In this document: one piece after another, positions 55,959 to 64,000 of the stretch
Layout: each line of letters starts with the position of its first letter
Position numbering within the stretch: the first letter of the stretch is position 1
Source: Rhodamnia argentea
Lineage: Eukaryota > Streptophyta > Magnoliopsida > Myrtales > Myrtaceae
DNA: 64,000 nt
Direction: 5' to 3'
NCBI RefSeq assembly: GCF_020921035.1
Contig: NC_063155.1
Location: 7,363,001-7,427,000, forward strand
Made by a program: the position numbers and the translations under genes
Notes under the pieces: model-generated
Told to the model about the DNA's origin: nothing
The model's database searches: none
What the model saw: only the letters and a program-made list of their open reading frames with translations

Positions 55959-57079
55959 ACGTCCCCGTTTCATTAGATTTCTAACTTTAAAAATTTTAGA
56001 GCATAATTCTGATAAATGATCAACTCGATACCAAAAAATTTTTGGCAATATCACTTTCATGTCGCAACTTTTTTTTTCCCTTTAAAACCTTCATTTAAGT
56101 GACTTCGACAGAATCACGTCAGATTTTCTAATAAGTCCCCCGATCAACTTAAACAATTGCTTTTCAATAATTGCGGCACTTAGATGGTCGTTCGAGAAAT
56201 TTTAACTTGAAAGTGGGCGCCGTATTAAAGTTATGACATTGACGCCGTCTTTTTCCCTTGGAGAGATCGGCCGCAACGGATATAAACCATTATAAAAATA
56301 GGAGGGTTCACGTGAATATTCAAATCCCACTTCCATCAATCTTTTCTGTTTATAGGGTGGCAAAAAAGGAGCAAAGCTTTTTTCCACAGCACAGCTTCCC
56401 TCAGATAATTATTCTCTCAAAAAGGATTTGCATCTGCCAAAGCCCAGAAGAAAAGGGAAAGGAGGGTGTGTGTGATATGATATGATATGACTGAGCCATA
56501 TCTTCAATGATTTGTGTCTAGGTTCTTATTCCCCAATCATTCAAAAGTCTCTATGCAAGTGATGATATAATTATAAGTGGCGAGCTAGGGAAAATCCCTA
56601 AAAATAAAGATAAAAAATAAATAAAAAGGACATTCTTAAATGTTGCAATTGCCCCTTAATTAAGGAATCATTTTTTTGAGAACAAGCTCTTTTGTTCCTA
56701 TCATTTTTAAATGGCGTTCAAAAAAGGGGTTTCGCAAGAGATAAAGATGCGCAAAGTGAGGAGGAGAATATATGAAGAGTGAGTGGCATTGAAAAGGAAA
56801 TGAGTGCTTACATTATTAAAATTGTTGGTATCGAATGACTGAGTGGGGGAGCGACCAAATACTCCCTAACCCTAACTCTAGACAACCTATACACACATGT
56901 ATGTATAGGCTATTAAACTTAGGTGATTATGCTCAGGTTTTCGTGACATAACTCTTACGAGCACAAGGGAAGGAAAAAAAAAACTAATCTTGGCGGGAGA
57001 ATATTACGCGGTGCCTCTCCGATATGCGCATGTATGTCTATGCGCATGTTATCCTTTCGGAATGTTCTTTTTCTTTTCG
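55959..57079. other. Intergenic, no gene recognised
   Basis: A short palindrome, cctatacacacatgtatgta then tagg, lies at 56888-56911. A gatat run (atgatatgatatgatatga) lies near 56473-56491. No coding or RNA gene is seen. Confidence 0.4.
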
Positions 57080-57480
57080 GACAATGATACAAATAATTCC
57101 TAAATTTTAGTCCAATGTACAATGTGATTTATGAACTTTTAATTTGTTCAATATGGCCCATGAACTTTATTCCAATCTACAATGTCGATCTCGACTTTGA
57201 ATTTGTCCAATTTGGTTCATGAACTTTTTATTTTATTCAATCTAGTCCCTAAACTAAGCGAAAATGTCCCATGTTGCTGCCGAACTTAAATTAATGGAAA
57301 GGCAACATTTAACATTTTCATATCGTTTAGGGATTAAATTGAACATGTACTAAAAGTTCAAGAGTTACATTGGACAAATTCAAAGTCCAAAGACGACATT
57401 GTACATTGAGCAAAAGTTTAGAAAATACATTGCATATTTGATCAAAGTTCATAATTTTTATACCATTAAATTCATCGAAC
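57080..57480. mobile_element. Foldback-like inverted repeat element, about 400 bp
   Basis: The left half (ttagtccaatgtacaatgtg, tgaatttgtccaatttgg, catgaactttttatt) and the right half (ttacattggacaaattcaaag, gacattgtacattgagc, caaagttcataattttta) are inverted copies of about 170 bases around a short centre near 57265-57300. The borders are approximate and no target duplication was recognised. Confidence 0.5.
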
Positions 57481-57599
57481 AACCAAATAAACAAAGTTAA
57501 CAATTCTAATGGGCTGCTTCTTTAATAATAAGGTTACCTATAAATGATTTTTGAAAATGACCATGCATGTCGTGACCCTCTTTTTTTCATAAGATCTTT

Positions 57600-58310
57600 G
57601 GCTACGTTTGGCCTTCAGAATTTCTAATCGGGATAAGACTAGATAGGATAGGATAAGAAATTCAAAGATTTTATCATATCCGATCTACTATTTGGTGAAA
57701 TAGAAATATAAAGTCCGATAACTAGAGAGGTAAGGCACAGCTAAGATCAATTTTGTTTTGCTTAAACATTATAATACTTTAGTTATCATTGAACAATGGT
57801 TTGTGCCATCTAAATTCGAGCACAACATCGATTGAGCAAACTTGACAGAACTAGATGTCTTAATTTGAAGTCAAATTTTGAGAATGACCCAATGGCCTTG
57901 CTAGTTTCATGTTGAGTAAGTAAGCAAGTGCTGAACAATGGAATTTTTCAGCCTCTTTTGACAAATTGAAAATGCACTCATGCATGTAGTCTACGAGAGC
58001 TACTTTGAGATTCGATAATCAACTTCAAGCTTTTCATAATATGTCGAGACCCCTTTCGAATGTTGAAAAAGTTTAAACAATTAAAAAACGAGGTCGTGGA
58101 GATACCGACTTTGCTTGTTGAAGACCCCAGCTTGGTGCCGATAGCTGGAGAGGCAACCCGGCATGGCGGAGAGGCGACCTATCGCGAAGGAGAGGCGGGG
58201 AGGCGAGGATTATGGAAAAAATCTGGTTCTTCTCATCTCTGCTCTCTTAAGAAATCACATATCGGTTTATCCCATCCCCTCTTTTAGGATATATTTATCC
58301 AGGCTATACC
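57600..58310. other. Intergenic; repeat rich in gataggatagg words
   Basis: 57640-57760 holds tagataggataggataagaa and atatccgatct phrases related to 23150-23420 and 58885-58960. The 75-codon frame at 58060 has no recognisable family. No gene is called. Confidence 0.4.
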
Positions 58311-58879
58311 TAGGAGTGTGCGGTTCCGGGTTCCGCACATGATCTACCTAGAATCTAGAACTTACTCGTCTAATACATGTTCCTCATTTTTTTGAAAATT
58401 GGAATCTGCCATACATATCTTGGAACCTAGAACCTGCCATGTCACGGGTTCTAGAGTCGATTCCAGGTTCCACTCGGGTTCCACATGTATTCTTAGTTAA
58501 ACGATTGTAGTGACTAATCACATTTAATGACCACTATCCGTTGCTAAAATTCACTAATCACAACTCATATTTAGACACACGAAAAATATGAAACATTAAT
58601 AAAGTAAAGTTTCAATGATAAAGTGGTTCCAAATTACACATCCATTATTGAATTTTATGAATATTGCGGGATGACGTGAAGACATATAACAAAAAAAAAT
58701 ATAAAAACTTGCTCCAGTTTCTAGGTTTCGATTCTAAATTCCACCTGGAATCTGGAATCTATCTATCAGAGCAAATTTCCTAATTTTTAGAACCTAGAAC
58801 CTATCCTTCAAACTTGAAACCAATCAATTCTCCGGCTCTTCAAGTTTCGGATTCTATCCGGTAACCATGCTCACCCCTA
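58311..58879. mobile_element. hAT-type MITE, 569 bp, with 8-bp target duplication
   Basis: It begins TAGGAGTGTGCGGTTCC and ends ...CATGCTCACCCCTA. The flanking octamers gctatacc (58303-58310) and actatacc (58880-58887) match at 7 of 8 positions. The inside has repeated gaacctagaacc and ggttcc words in both orientations and no transposase. Same family as 20294-20847. It interrupts an older AT-rich repeat (atatttatcc | ccttatatcccc). Confidence 0.8.
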
Positions 58880-58887
58880 ACTATACC

Positions 58888-59882
58888 CTTATATCCCCTT
58901 CTATTCTATCTTGAACATCTGCCAAACACAAGATGGAATAAAATATGTCATATCCTAATTTTTGTCTTGACCACGATCAAACTCAACCTTTGATCTTATT
59001 ACGTATGGAGAACAGGCGCTGCCCCCCCACACATTTGTTCCGAGCTCACAGAAAAGAGCACAAGTTTTGTTCGATTATCAGGGTTTAGGTTTTCCATTTC
59101 TGGCTTAATCGCTGTCTTAAGTGCACGTAAATTAATTACGTTTCGCTTCGTTCGTCCTTAGAGCAGCTTGCGGGATTCGGCGAGTCCCCGAGCCCCTGAC
59201 GTGCCCCTCACGAGCTCCATTAAAAGCCAGCAGGAAGGAACACGAAGACAACGACATCAATGGCATCTTGCCTGGTTTCCAGAATACACATACACGTACA
59301 GATTCCAAGCTTCCAAAACAATGCAACTAGCCACCATCACCGTCATTTCCTCACAAGAGCGAGCACGGACCTTGCAGCACACAGCACCGGATTCGAACCG
59401 GACAAAACCCACCTCATGAAATGGGCAAGGGTCGGTCAGTCGTTCAATCGGGACTTTTTCGGGGCATCGACCTGATCGAGAAACACGCGAAAATGGGCGC
59501 AACACACTCGAAAAGGGCCTTAAACACTGCATATACATATTATGGAAGGTTCGTGTACAAAAGAGGTTCAAAGGCAAAAGAGAACAAGCACCGTAAAGAA
59601 GCCGACATCCACATCTAGACCAAGCAAACATTTCCTTACACCGACCAGGAGAGAGAGAGAGAGACGACGCCCTTGCAGAATCCAGCACCAGCAGAAACCA
59701 TATATTCCTAAGACTAAAAATCCGATGTTTGATCAAACCTAGGAGGAGAAAAAGAGAAAGAACGCAGCAAAAGGTAGTAGACAAAGGCTAGCTAAGCCTA
59801 TCAGTAGTTTTGACCTCCCCATAGAAAGAGTTAACAAAATTATGGAGGAGACCCCACAATGCCAAATCCATCATCAACCATC
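58888..59882. other. 3' flank of the CYP78A gene
   Basis: About 58888-58960 continues the AT-rich repeat interrupted by the hAT MITE. The remainder, up to the CYP78A stop at 59883, is presumed 3' UTR and downstream DNA. The 175-codon minus frame 59257-59784 is Ser/Leu/Arg-rich and has no recognisable domain. A T-arm-like string (tccggttcgaatccgg on -, near 59387-59402) lacks a matching acceptor stem, so no tRNA is called. Confidence 0.45.
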
Positions 59883-62163
59883 TCAAACCCTAGGAATGGC
59901 CTTGCACACCAGGGAATGTTTCATCTCCATCGACAGCTTCAGGCGCTCGGACAAGTCCACCCCGCGATCCGGATAGCTGACCCACTTGAAGTTCTGCAGC
60001 AGCTGCGCGAGCCAGAGCTCCACCGTGGCCAGCCCCATGGCCTTGCCTGGGCAGACCCTCCTCCCGGACCCGAACGGAGCGAGCCTCAGGTCCGACCCCA
60101 TGATCCCCACCCCGCCGCCCTCCTCCAGAAACCTCTCCGGCTTGAACTCGCCCGGGTCGGGCCAGACCGCCTCGTCGTGGGTTATCGCCCACATGTTCAC
60201 CATGGCCGTGGTCCCGGCCGGGATGAAGTGGCCGCCGACGTGGGTGTCGTGGACGGCGAGCCTGGCCCAGGACAGGAGCGGGCCAGGCGGGTGCATCCTC
60301 AGGGTCTCCTTGACAATGGCCCGGAGATACGGGAGCCCCGGGAGGTCGGAGTCCGCGACGGCCCGGGCTGCCGAGCCGAGGGCGGCGTCGATCTCCGCCT
60401 GGGCCTTGGCCTGGACGTCAGGGTGGAGGACCATCCTGGCGAGGATCCATTCCAGGAGGATGGCCACCGTGTCAGTGCCTCTGAAGATCATTTCCTGATC
60501 AAAACATGCCCAGACAACAAAAAAACAAAAATGATTTCACCTTTCTGCTCTCATCAAAACAAACAAACACCACCACCTCGCCAATCCCTCCTTACAACGC
60601 ACCATGCGAGATCACCAAGCAGGAAATAAAGAATAAACGAGCGAAAAGAACATGGCCAGCAGCACATAAACAAGGAGATGGATAAGGAATGAGAACAAGA
60701 TAAAAAGGAGGTGATCATGGGCCAAAAAAAAGAAAATATTCAGATTCTCGACATCTTGGGACGTCCACAGGAAAAAAAAAAGCAGAGGAAAATGCCGTAA
60801 GCATCCATCCACAATGAACCAGAAGATGCAAAAGAAGGCTGGCCAGCACAAAGCATTCCGCATGAAAAGGAGAAAGAAAACCTAGGAAACGCATCTAAAC
60901 GCCGAAGTATCCCGACCACAAGATTTTTTTTTATATTGCATGTCTGCTCTAGGAGGAATCAGACTATGACTCGAGACCATGAAGAACCGACGCTGTTCTG
61001 GAACATATGATTCTTTCTGGTAGGAAAACGAAGCGAAGCAGAACATGTAAAGTCGAGAATGGAGTTACCCAGAGAACGGCAATCATGTCGGCGTCGCTGA
61101 GACGGTTCTCCTTCTCCAGGTCGAGCAGGACGTCGACGAAATCTCCGGACCCATCGTCCTCCTCGTCGTTGCTCTGACCTCTCGCCGCCTTCCTCCTCAT
61201 CCTGTGATCCTCGATGATCCGACCCACGAAGGCGTTCACCTTGTCGCGGAGCTTCCGACACCTCCCCCTCAGGCCCTGCAAGTCCAGCCGGCGGAGGAGA
61301 GGGAAGTGGTCGCCCCAGTTGAACACGCCCAGCAGCTCGTACCCTTCGCTCACCAGGCGCTCCAGCTCGAGCTCGTCGCTCCTCCCATGGCCGCCGCCAT
61401 TGCGGGCGCCGAAGTCGTAGGACCTTCCGAACACGGTCATCATCACATTGTTGAGCGAGCAGAAGTGCAGCAACTTCCTCACCCCGACCTCGCCGCGCTC
61501 CTCCATCAGGCACTTGATCTCCGCCACCATTTGGAGCCCTATCTCGGCTCGGAACCTCCCGAAGGCGGCGACCCTCCTGGGGCTGAACAGGTGGGTCGCG
61601 GAGATGCGCCTCAGGTTGCGCCAGTACTCGCCGTACGGGGCGAACCCCATCGCCCGGTGGAACAGGAGCTCGTACGCCGACTCCTTCACGGGTCGGTCGG
61701 CGAAGGCCGAGCTGTTCAACATCTCCTTGGCAGTCTCCGGTTCGCTCGAGATGACGAAGCGGGTGAACCCAACCGAGAACGCCATCAGCTTCTTGGCCTC
61801 CAGAGCCCTGGAGATTTCGTCGAGGACCCGGTGAGTCAGGGACCCGGTGAAGGCGAAAACGAGGCCGAGGACCGGTACGCCGGACGGACCCGGCACGGAC
61901 GTGGCAGCCTTGGCGGGGCGGGCCTTCGCGAGAGCCCAGGCGAGGCCGCCGGGCCATAGCCAGAAGGCGAAAATGGCGGCGAAGAGGACGAAGCAGAGGG
62001 AGAGCTGGAGGCTGAGGACGGGGTGGGGAGGACCCGCCTGCAGTGCGAGGAGGCTGAAGGCCTCGTCGGGTGACATGACCATGGTGGGGGCTGTTGAGGG
62101 AGACGAGGAGACTGCTAAAGATGGCGGAAGAGGAAGAAGAAGAAGAGGGAAAGGAGAGTCCAA
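59883..62163 (-). CDS. CYP78A5: Cytochrome P450 CYP78A5 (KLUH)-like monooxygenase
   Basis: Two exons on the minus strand, 62163-61069 and 60494-59883, with a 574-base phase-0 intron (GTAACT...CAG) at the conserved [13 protein letters not shown] junction. The product is 568 residues from the first ATG. A membrane anchor spans residues 49-70, followed by a proline-rich hinge. The I-helix is GTDT (371-374), ExxR is ETLR (428-431), PERF is 484-487, and the heme loop is [10 protein letters not shown] (506-515) with Cys513. The stretch [20 protein letters not shown] is diagnostic of the KLU subgroup. KLU acts in the ER and produces a mobile growth signal of unknown chemistry that sets organ and seed size. 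CYP78A5 homologues begin MSPxA, corresponding here to Met30 (62076). A TATA box at 62201-62208 leaves almost no leader before 62163, so the shorter start is more likely. Confidence 0.92.
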
Positions 62164-62200
62164 ACGAAGAAGTGGTGAACAGAGAGAGTGAGAGAGGGCG

Positions 62201-62208
62201 TTTATATA
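62201..62208 (-). promoter_or_regulatory. TATA box of the CYP78A gene
   Basis: On the minus strand the sequence reads cctatataaacgccc. It predicts a transcription start near 62170-62178, followed by a GA/CT-rich leader. Confidence 0.6.
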
Positions 62209-62221
62209 GGATTAACTATTA

Positions 62222-62400
62222 AGGGTGCGTTTGGTTTAACTTTTGGAAAAGCCTTTGGAAAAAGGCAAAGCCCTATGGCCTAAAAGGATTTGCTGAAATG
62301 CAAAGACTGTTGGATAAATTATAATTAAAAATTACTTTGGGAAGTAACTTTGGAGAAATGATGTTTGGTAAACATATTTGTGAAAAGTAATCCATTTAAG
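62222..62400. mobile_element. Fragment of a Tourist-like MITE in the CYP78A promoter
   Basis: A TTA is followed by agggtgcgtttggtttaac, the left-end wording of the 36004-36561 type. Words ggaaaagcctttgg and ggcaaagccc follow. No matching right end was found, so it is truncated or diverged. It stands just upstream of the TATA box. Confidence 0.35.
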
Positions 62401-63654
62401 TTTTTTTTTGTTTTGCTTGTTTAAAATTGAAATAAAAAACGACGACGGTAACTTTTATATTTTCATTTTGAGAGTAATACAAAAAACATATTAACAAATT
62501 AGTTTTTATTTGTTTGGTCAAACTATTAACAAATTAGTTAGAATCTTCCAATTCCTTTTAAGATGCCAAAGGCTCGCTCAATTTCTAAACGACGCAAGGA
62601 ATGGGTACGTTAAACACTTCTCGACAACCCGTATGGAAATTTTAATTAAGTGCTGATGCACTAAGCTCTTATAATAAGCATATAATAACTAGAAATTCAA
62701 GTAGAGTCGATCGGGATAAGTACGAATAAAGATTGCGCATGTAATTCTACCGGAAGCTTCGCAAGTAGTATACATAAAATCGCAATTGAACACCAGTAAT
62801 CGCTGATTGGGTCACCAACTTGATCACAAACTAAAAATTGATCAGCAAAAGCAAACAACATGCGACCAAAGTTTCCATAGATACTCAATCTAACATAAAT
62901 ATTCCGATGACCATTCCTCGACACAAGGGTACAAGCACCAACAGTTCTTGGTCATGACCCAGCAATACCAGTCCTGTTTGTTCAGTGTAAAACCTTGCCT
63001 CCGTTCCGCGACCATCTCTAGCATCTATGAAAACCTCACTGTTCAACCTTTCTGCACCATCCAACCAACAAAAAAAAAAAAACCCTGTCTGCACCCATCA
63101 AGTTCACCCATTTTGGCTTCCTCCACCCAACATCAGCCTAAGGCACTTTTTAACCCTTGGGCCTCTCCCTTCTTTAACCAAGGGTAGAACCGTAGAGCAG
63201 ACAGTGAAAGAGCGATTTGACCAATTTCCCCCCCACACCGCCACCCAGCCTTTTTTTTTTTTTTTGGCCTTAAAAAAAAGTACCATTTTTGCCAATTGAT
63301 TTTGCAAGAAATTTGCCTTTTTGATTGTAGACCGTGGCCATCCGGAACCGGGGGCCCGGAAGCAGCCCGAAACCAGCCCGTTGACCGTGCATACGGTTTC
63401 GACCTATTTAATTTATAAATAAAAAAAGGGCCAATGACTCTTTCCCCCCCTCCCCCCCTCTAAACAATTTTTTTTTTAAGTTAAATAACCATCTCCTTCT
63501 CTATAAATACCTATCTTCCCATTTTCATTTTTCTCATAAATCCTCTCAACAATTCTCTCAAATTCTCTCAATTCGCTGAATTCTCTTAATTCGCTGAATT
63601 CTCTCAATCCAGCCTCAATTCTCTCAATTGAATTTCCGATCAATTCTCTAAAAA
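62401..63654. other. Upstream of CYP78A, then the 5' leader of a hAT-like gene
   Basis: No gene is seen to about 63300. 63340-63410 has the ccggaaccgg / gcccggaagcagcccg wording found in leaders of plant hAT elements. A TATA-like ctataaatacc is at 63501. About 63550-63640 holds four to five tandem units of aattctctcaattcgctg. Confidence 0.45.
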
Positions 63655-64000
63655 ATGGCAAGTGGAAGTAGAAATACTGAAAATGCCAAGATGGCGATGG
63701 GAGATTCCGAGTATCCTATTCCTAAATATGATCCTCATGAGTATACATATTGGGATGACGACGATGATAATATCAACGTTGTTCCCATTTCGAACGTCGA
63801 GCACGTCCCAATACGAGAAAGTCTTCATCTTCCTACCGGTGTCGAAGAAATGTCGACAGCAAATGAGCCCGAACAGAAAGGCTGAGAGAATGCATCCGAC
63901 TTGTGGCTACACTTTGACAATGTATATGATGAAAGCGAAAGTAAGTACAATATAAATTGTAAATATTGTTCGCAAACATACAAATTACCAAAGGAGACGG
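63655..64000 (+). pseudogene. 5' part of a hAT transposase-like gene (BED zinc finger), with a stop
   Basis: An ATG at 63655 follows a TATA-like box and a short-repeat leader. It opens a frame with an acidic N-terminus (WDDDDDNINVV) that meets TGA at 63883. Directly behind, in the same frame, comes SDLWLHFDNVYDESESKYN then CKYCSQTYKLPKE. This resembles the start of the BED-type zinc finger (aromatic residues, then CxxC) found at the N-terminus of plant hAT transposases. The window ends there, so the catalytic core is not seen. The internal stop suggests a decayed copy, unless the true start lies downstream or a short intron removes the stop. Confidence 0.55.

Noticed and set aside
59380-59480. 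tRNA-like T arm on the minus strand
   Set aside because: The T arm is perfect, but the anticodon loop would have eight bases and no acceptor stem pairs.
59257-59784. 175-codon minus-strand frame downstream of CYP78A
   Set aside because: Ser/Leu/Arg-rich, without domain, and lying in the presumed 3' UTR.
60964-62191. Long frames of 251 and 332 codons over the P450 first exon
   Set aside because: Shadows of the GC-rich CYP78A exon in other frames; only the frame with P450 motifs is real.
1-64000. CRISPR arrays, bacterial operons, plastid or mitochondrial gene blocks
   Set aside because: None seen; the sequence is plant nuclear DNA with introns and transposons.

Overview
The window is nuclear DNA of a flowering plant: genes with GT-AG introns, long AT-rich intergenic tracts, abundant short transposons and plant-specific families (SBP-box, COBRA, CYP78A, F-box/FBA). 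My best guess is a woody eudicot of the Myrtaceae (Eucalyptus-like). That guess rests on the overall look of the genes and high-copy repeats; no search was run. Layout: (1) About 1-16.5 kb is a tandemly duplicated F-box locus on the minus strand. Two intact paralogues (1855-3090 and 13459-14700) flank a decayed copy (9104-10280). Two pseudogenes of a second F-box subfamily (6257-7300 and 10758-11670) lie between them. The flanking non-coding DNA is duplicated too, and a 209-bp solo LTR sits in one copy whose empty site survives in another. (2) About 16.5-32 kb has no convincing gene. It is a transposon graveyard: a Helitron-like 3' end, a TRIM-like retroelement, a hAT MITE, three long-TIR Mutator-like elements, a Tourist-like MITE and a tRNA-derived SINE with a clear target duplication. 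(3) 32.2-35.2 kb (+) carries an SPL6-type SBP-box transcription factor with a miR156 site in its last exon. (4) 36.78 kb (+) is an intact tRNA-Asp(GTC). (5) 38.9-44.3 kb is a convergent pair of six-exon COBRA-family genes, one COBL4-like (+) and one COB-like (-), both predicted GPI-anchored cell-wall proteins. (6) 44.3-59.8 kb is repeats again: several Mutator-like elements, a decayed copia fragment, hAT MITEs and nested insertions. (7) 59.9-62.2 kb (-) is a two-exon CYP78A5/KLUH-like cytochrome P450. (8) The right edge enters the 5' part of a hAT transposase-like frame that already contains a stop. The intact genes form no operon-like unit. They share a developmental or cell-wall theme by family: SPL6 (phase and immunity regulation), COB and COBL4 (cellulose deposition in primary and secondary walls), KLU (organ growth signal). 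The F-box array is a typical fast birth-and-death cluster. All exon borders were read by eye from splice signals and conserved protein junctions. No expression evidence was available.
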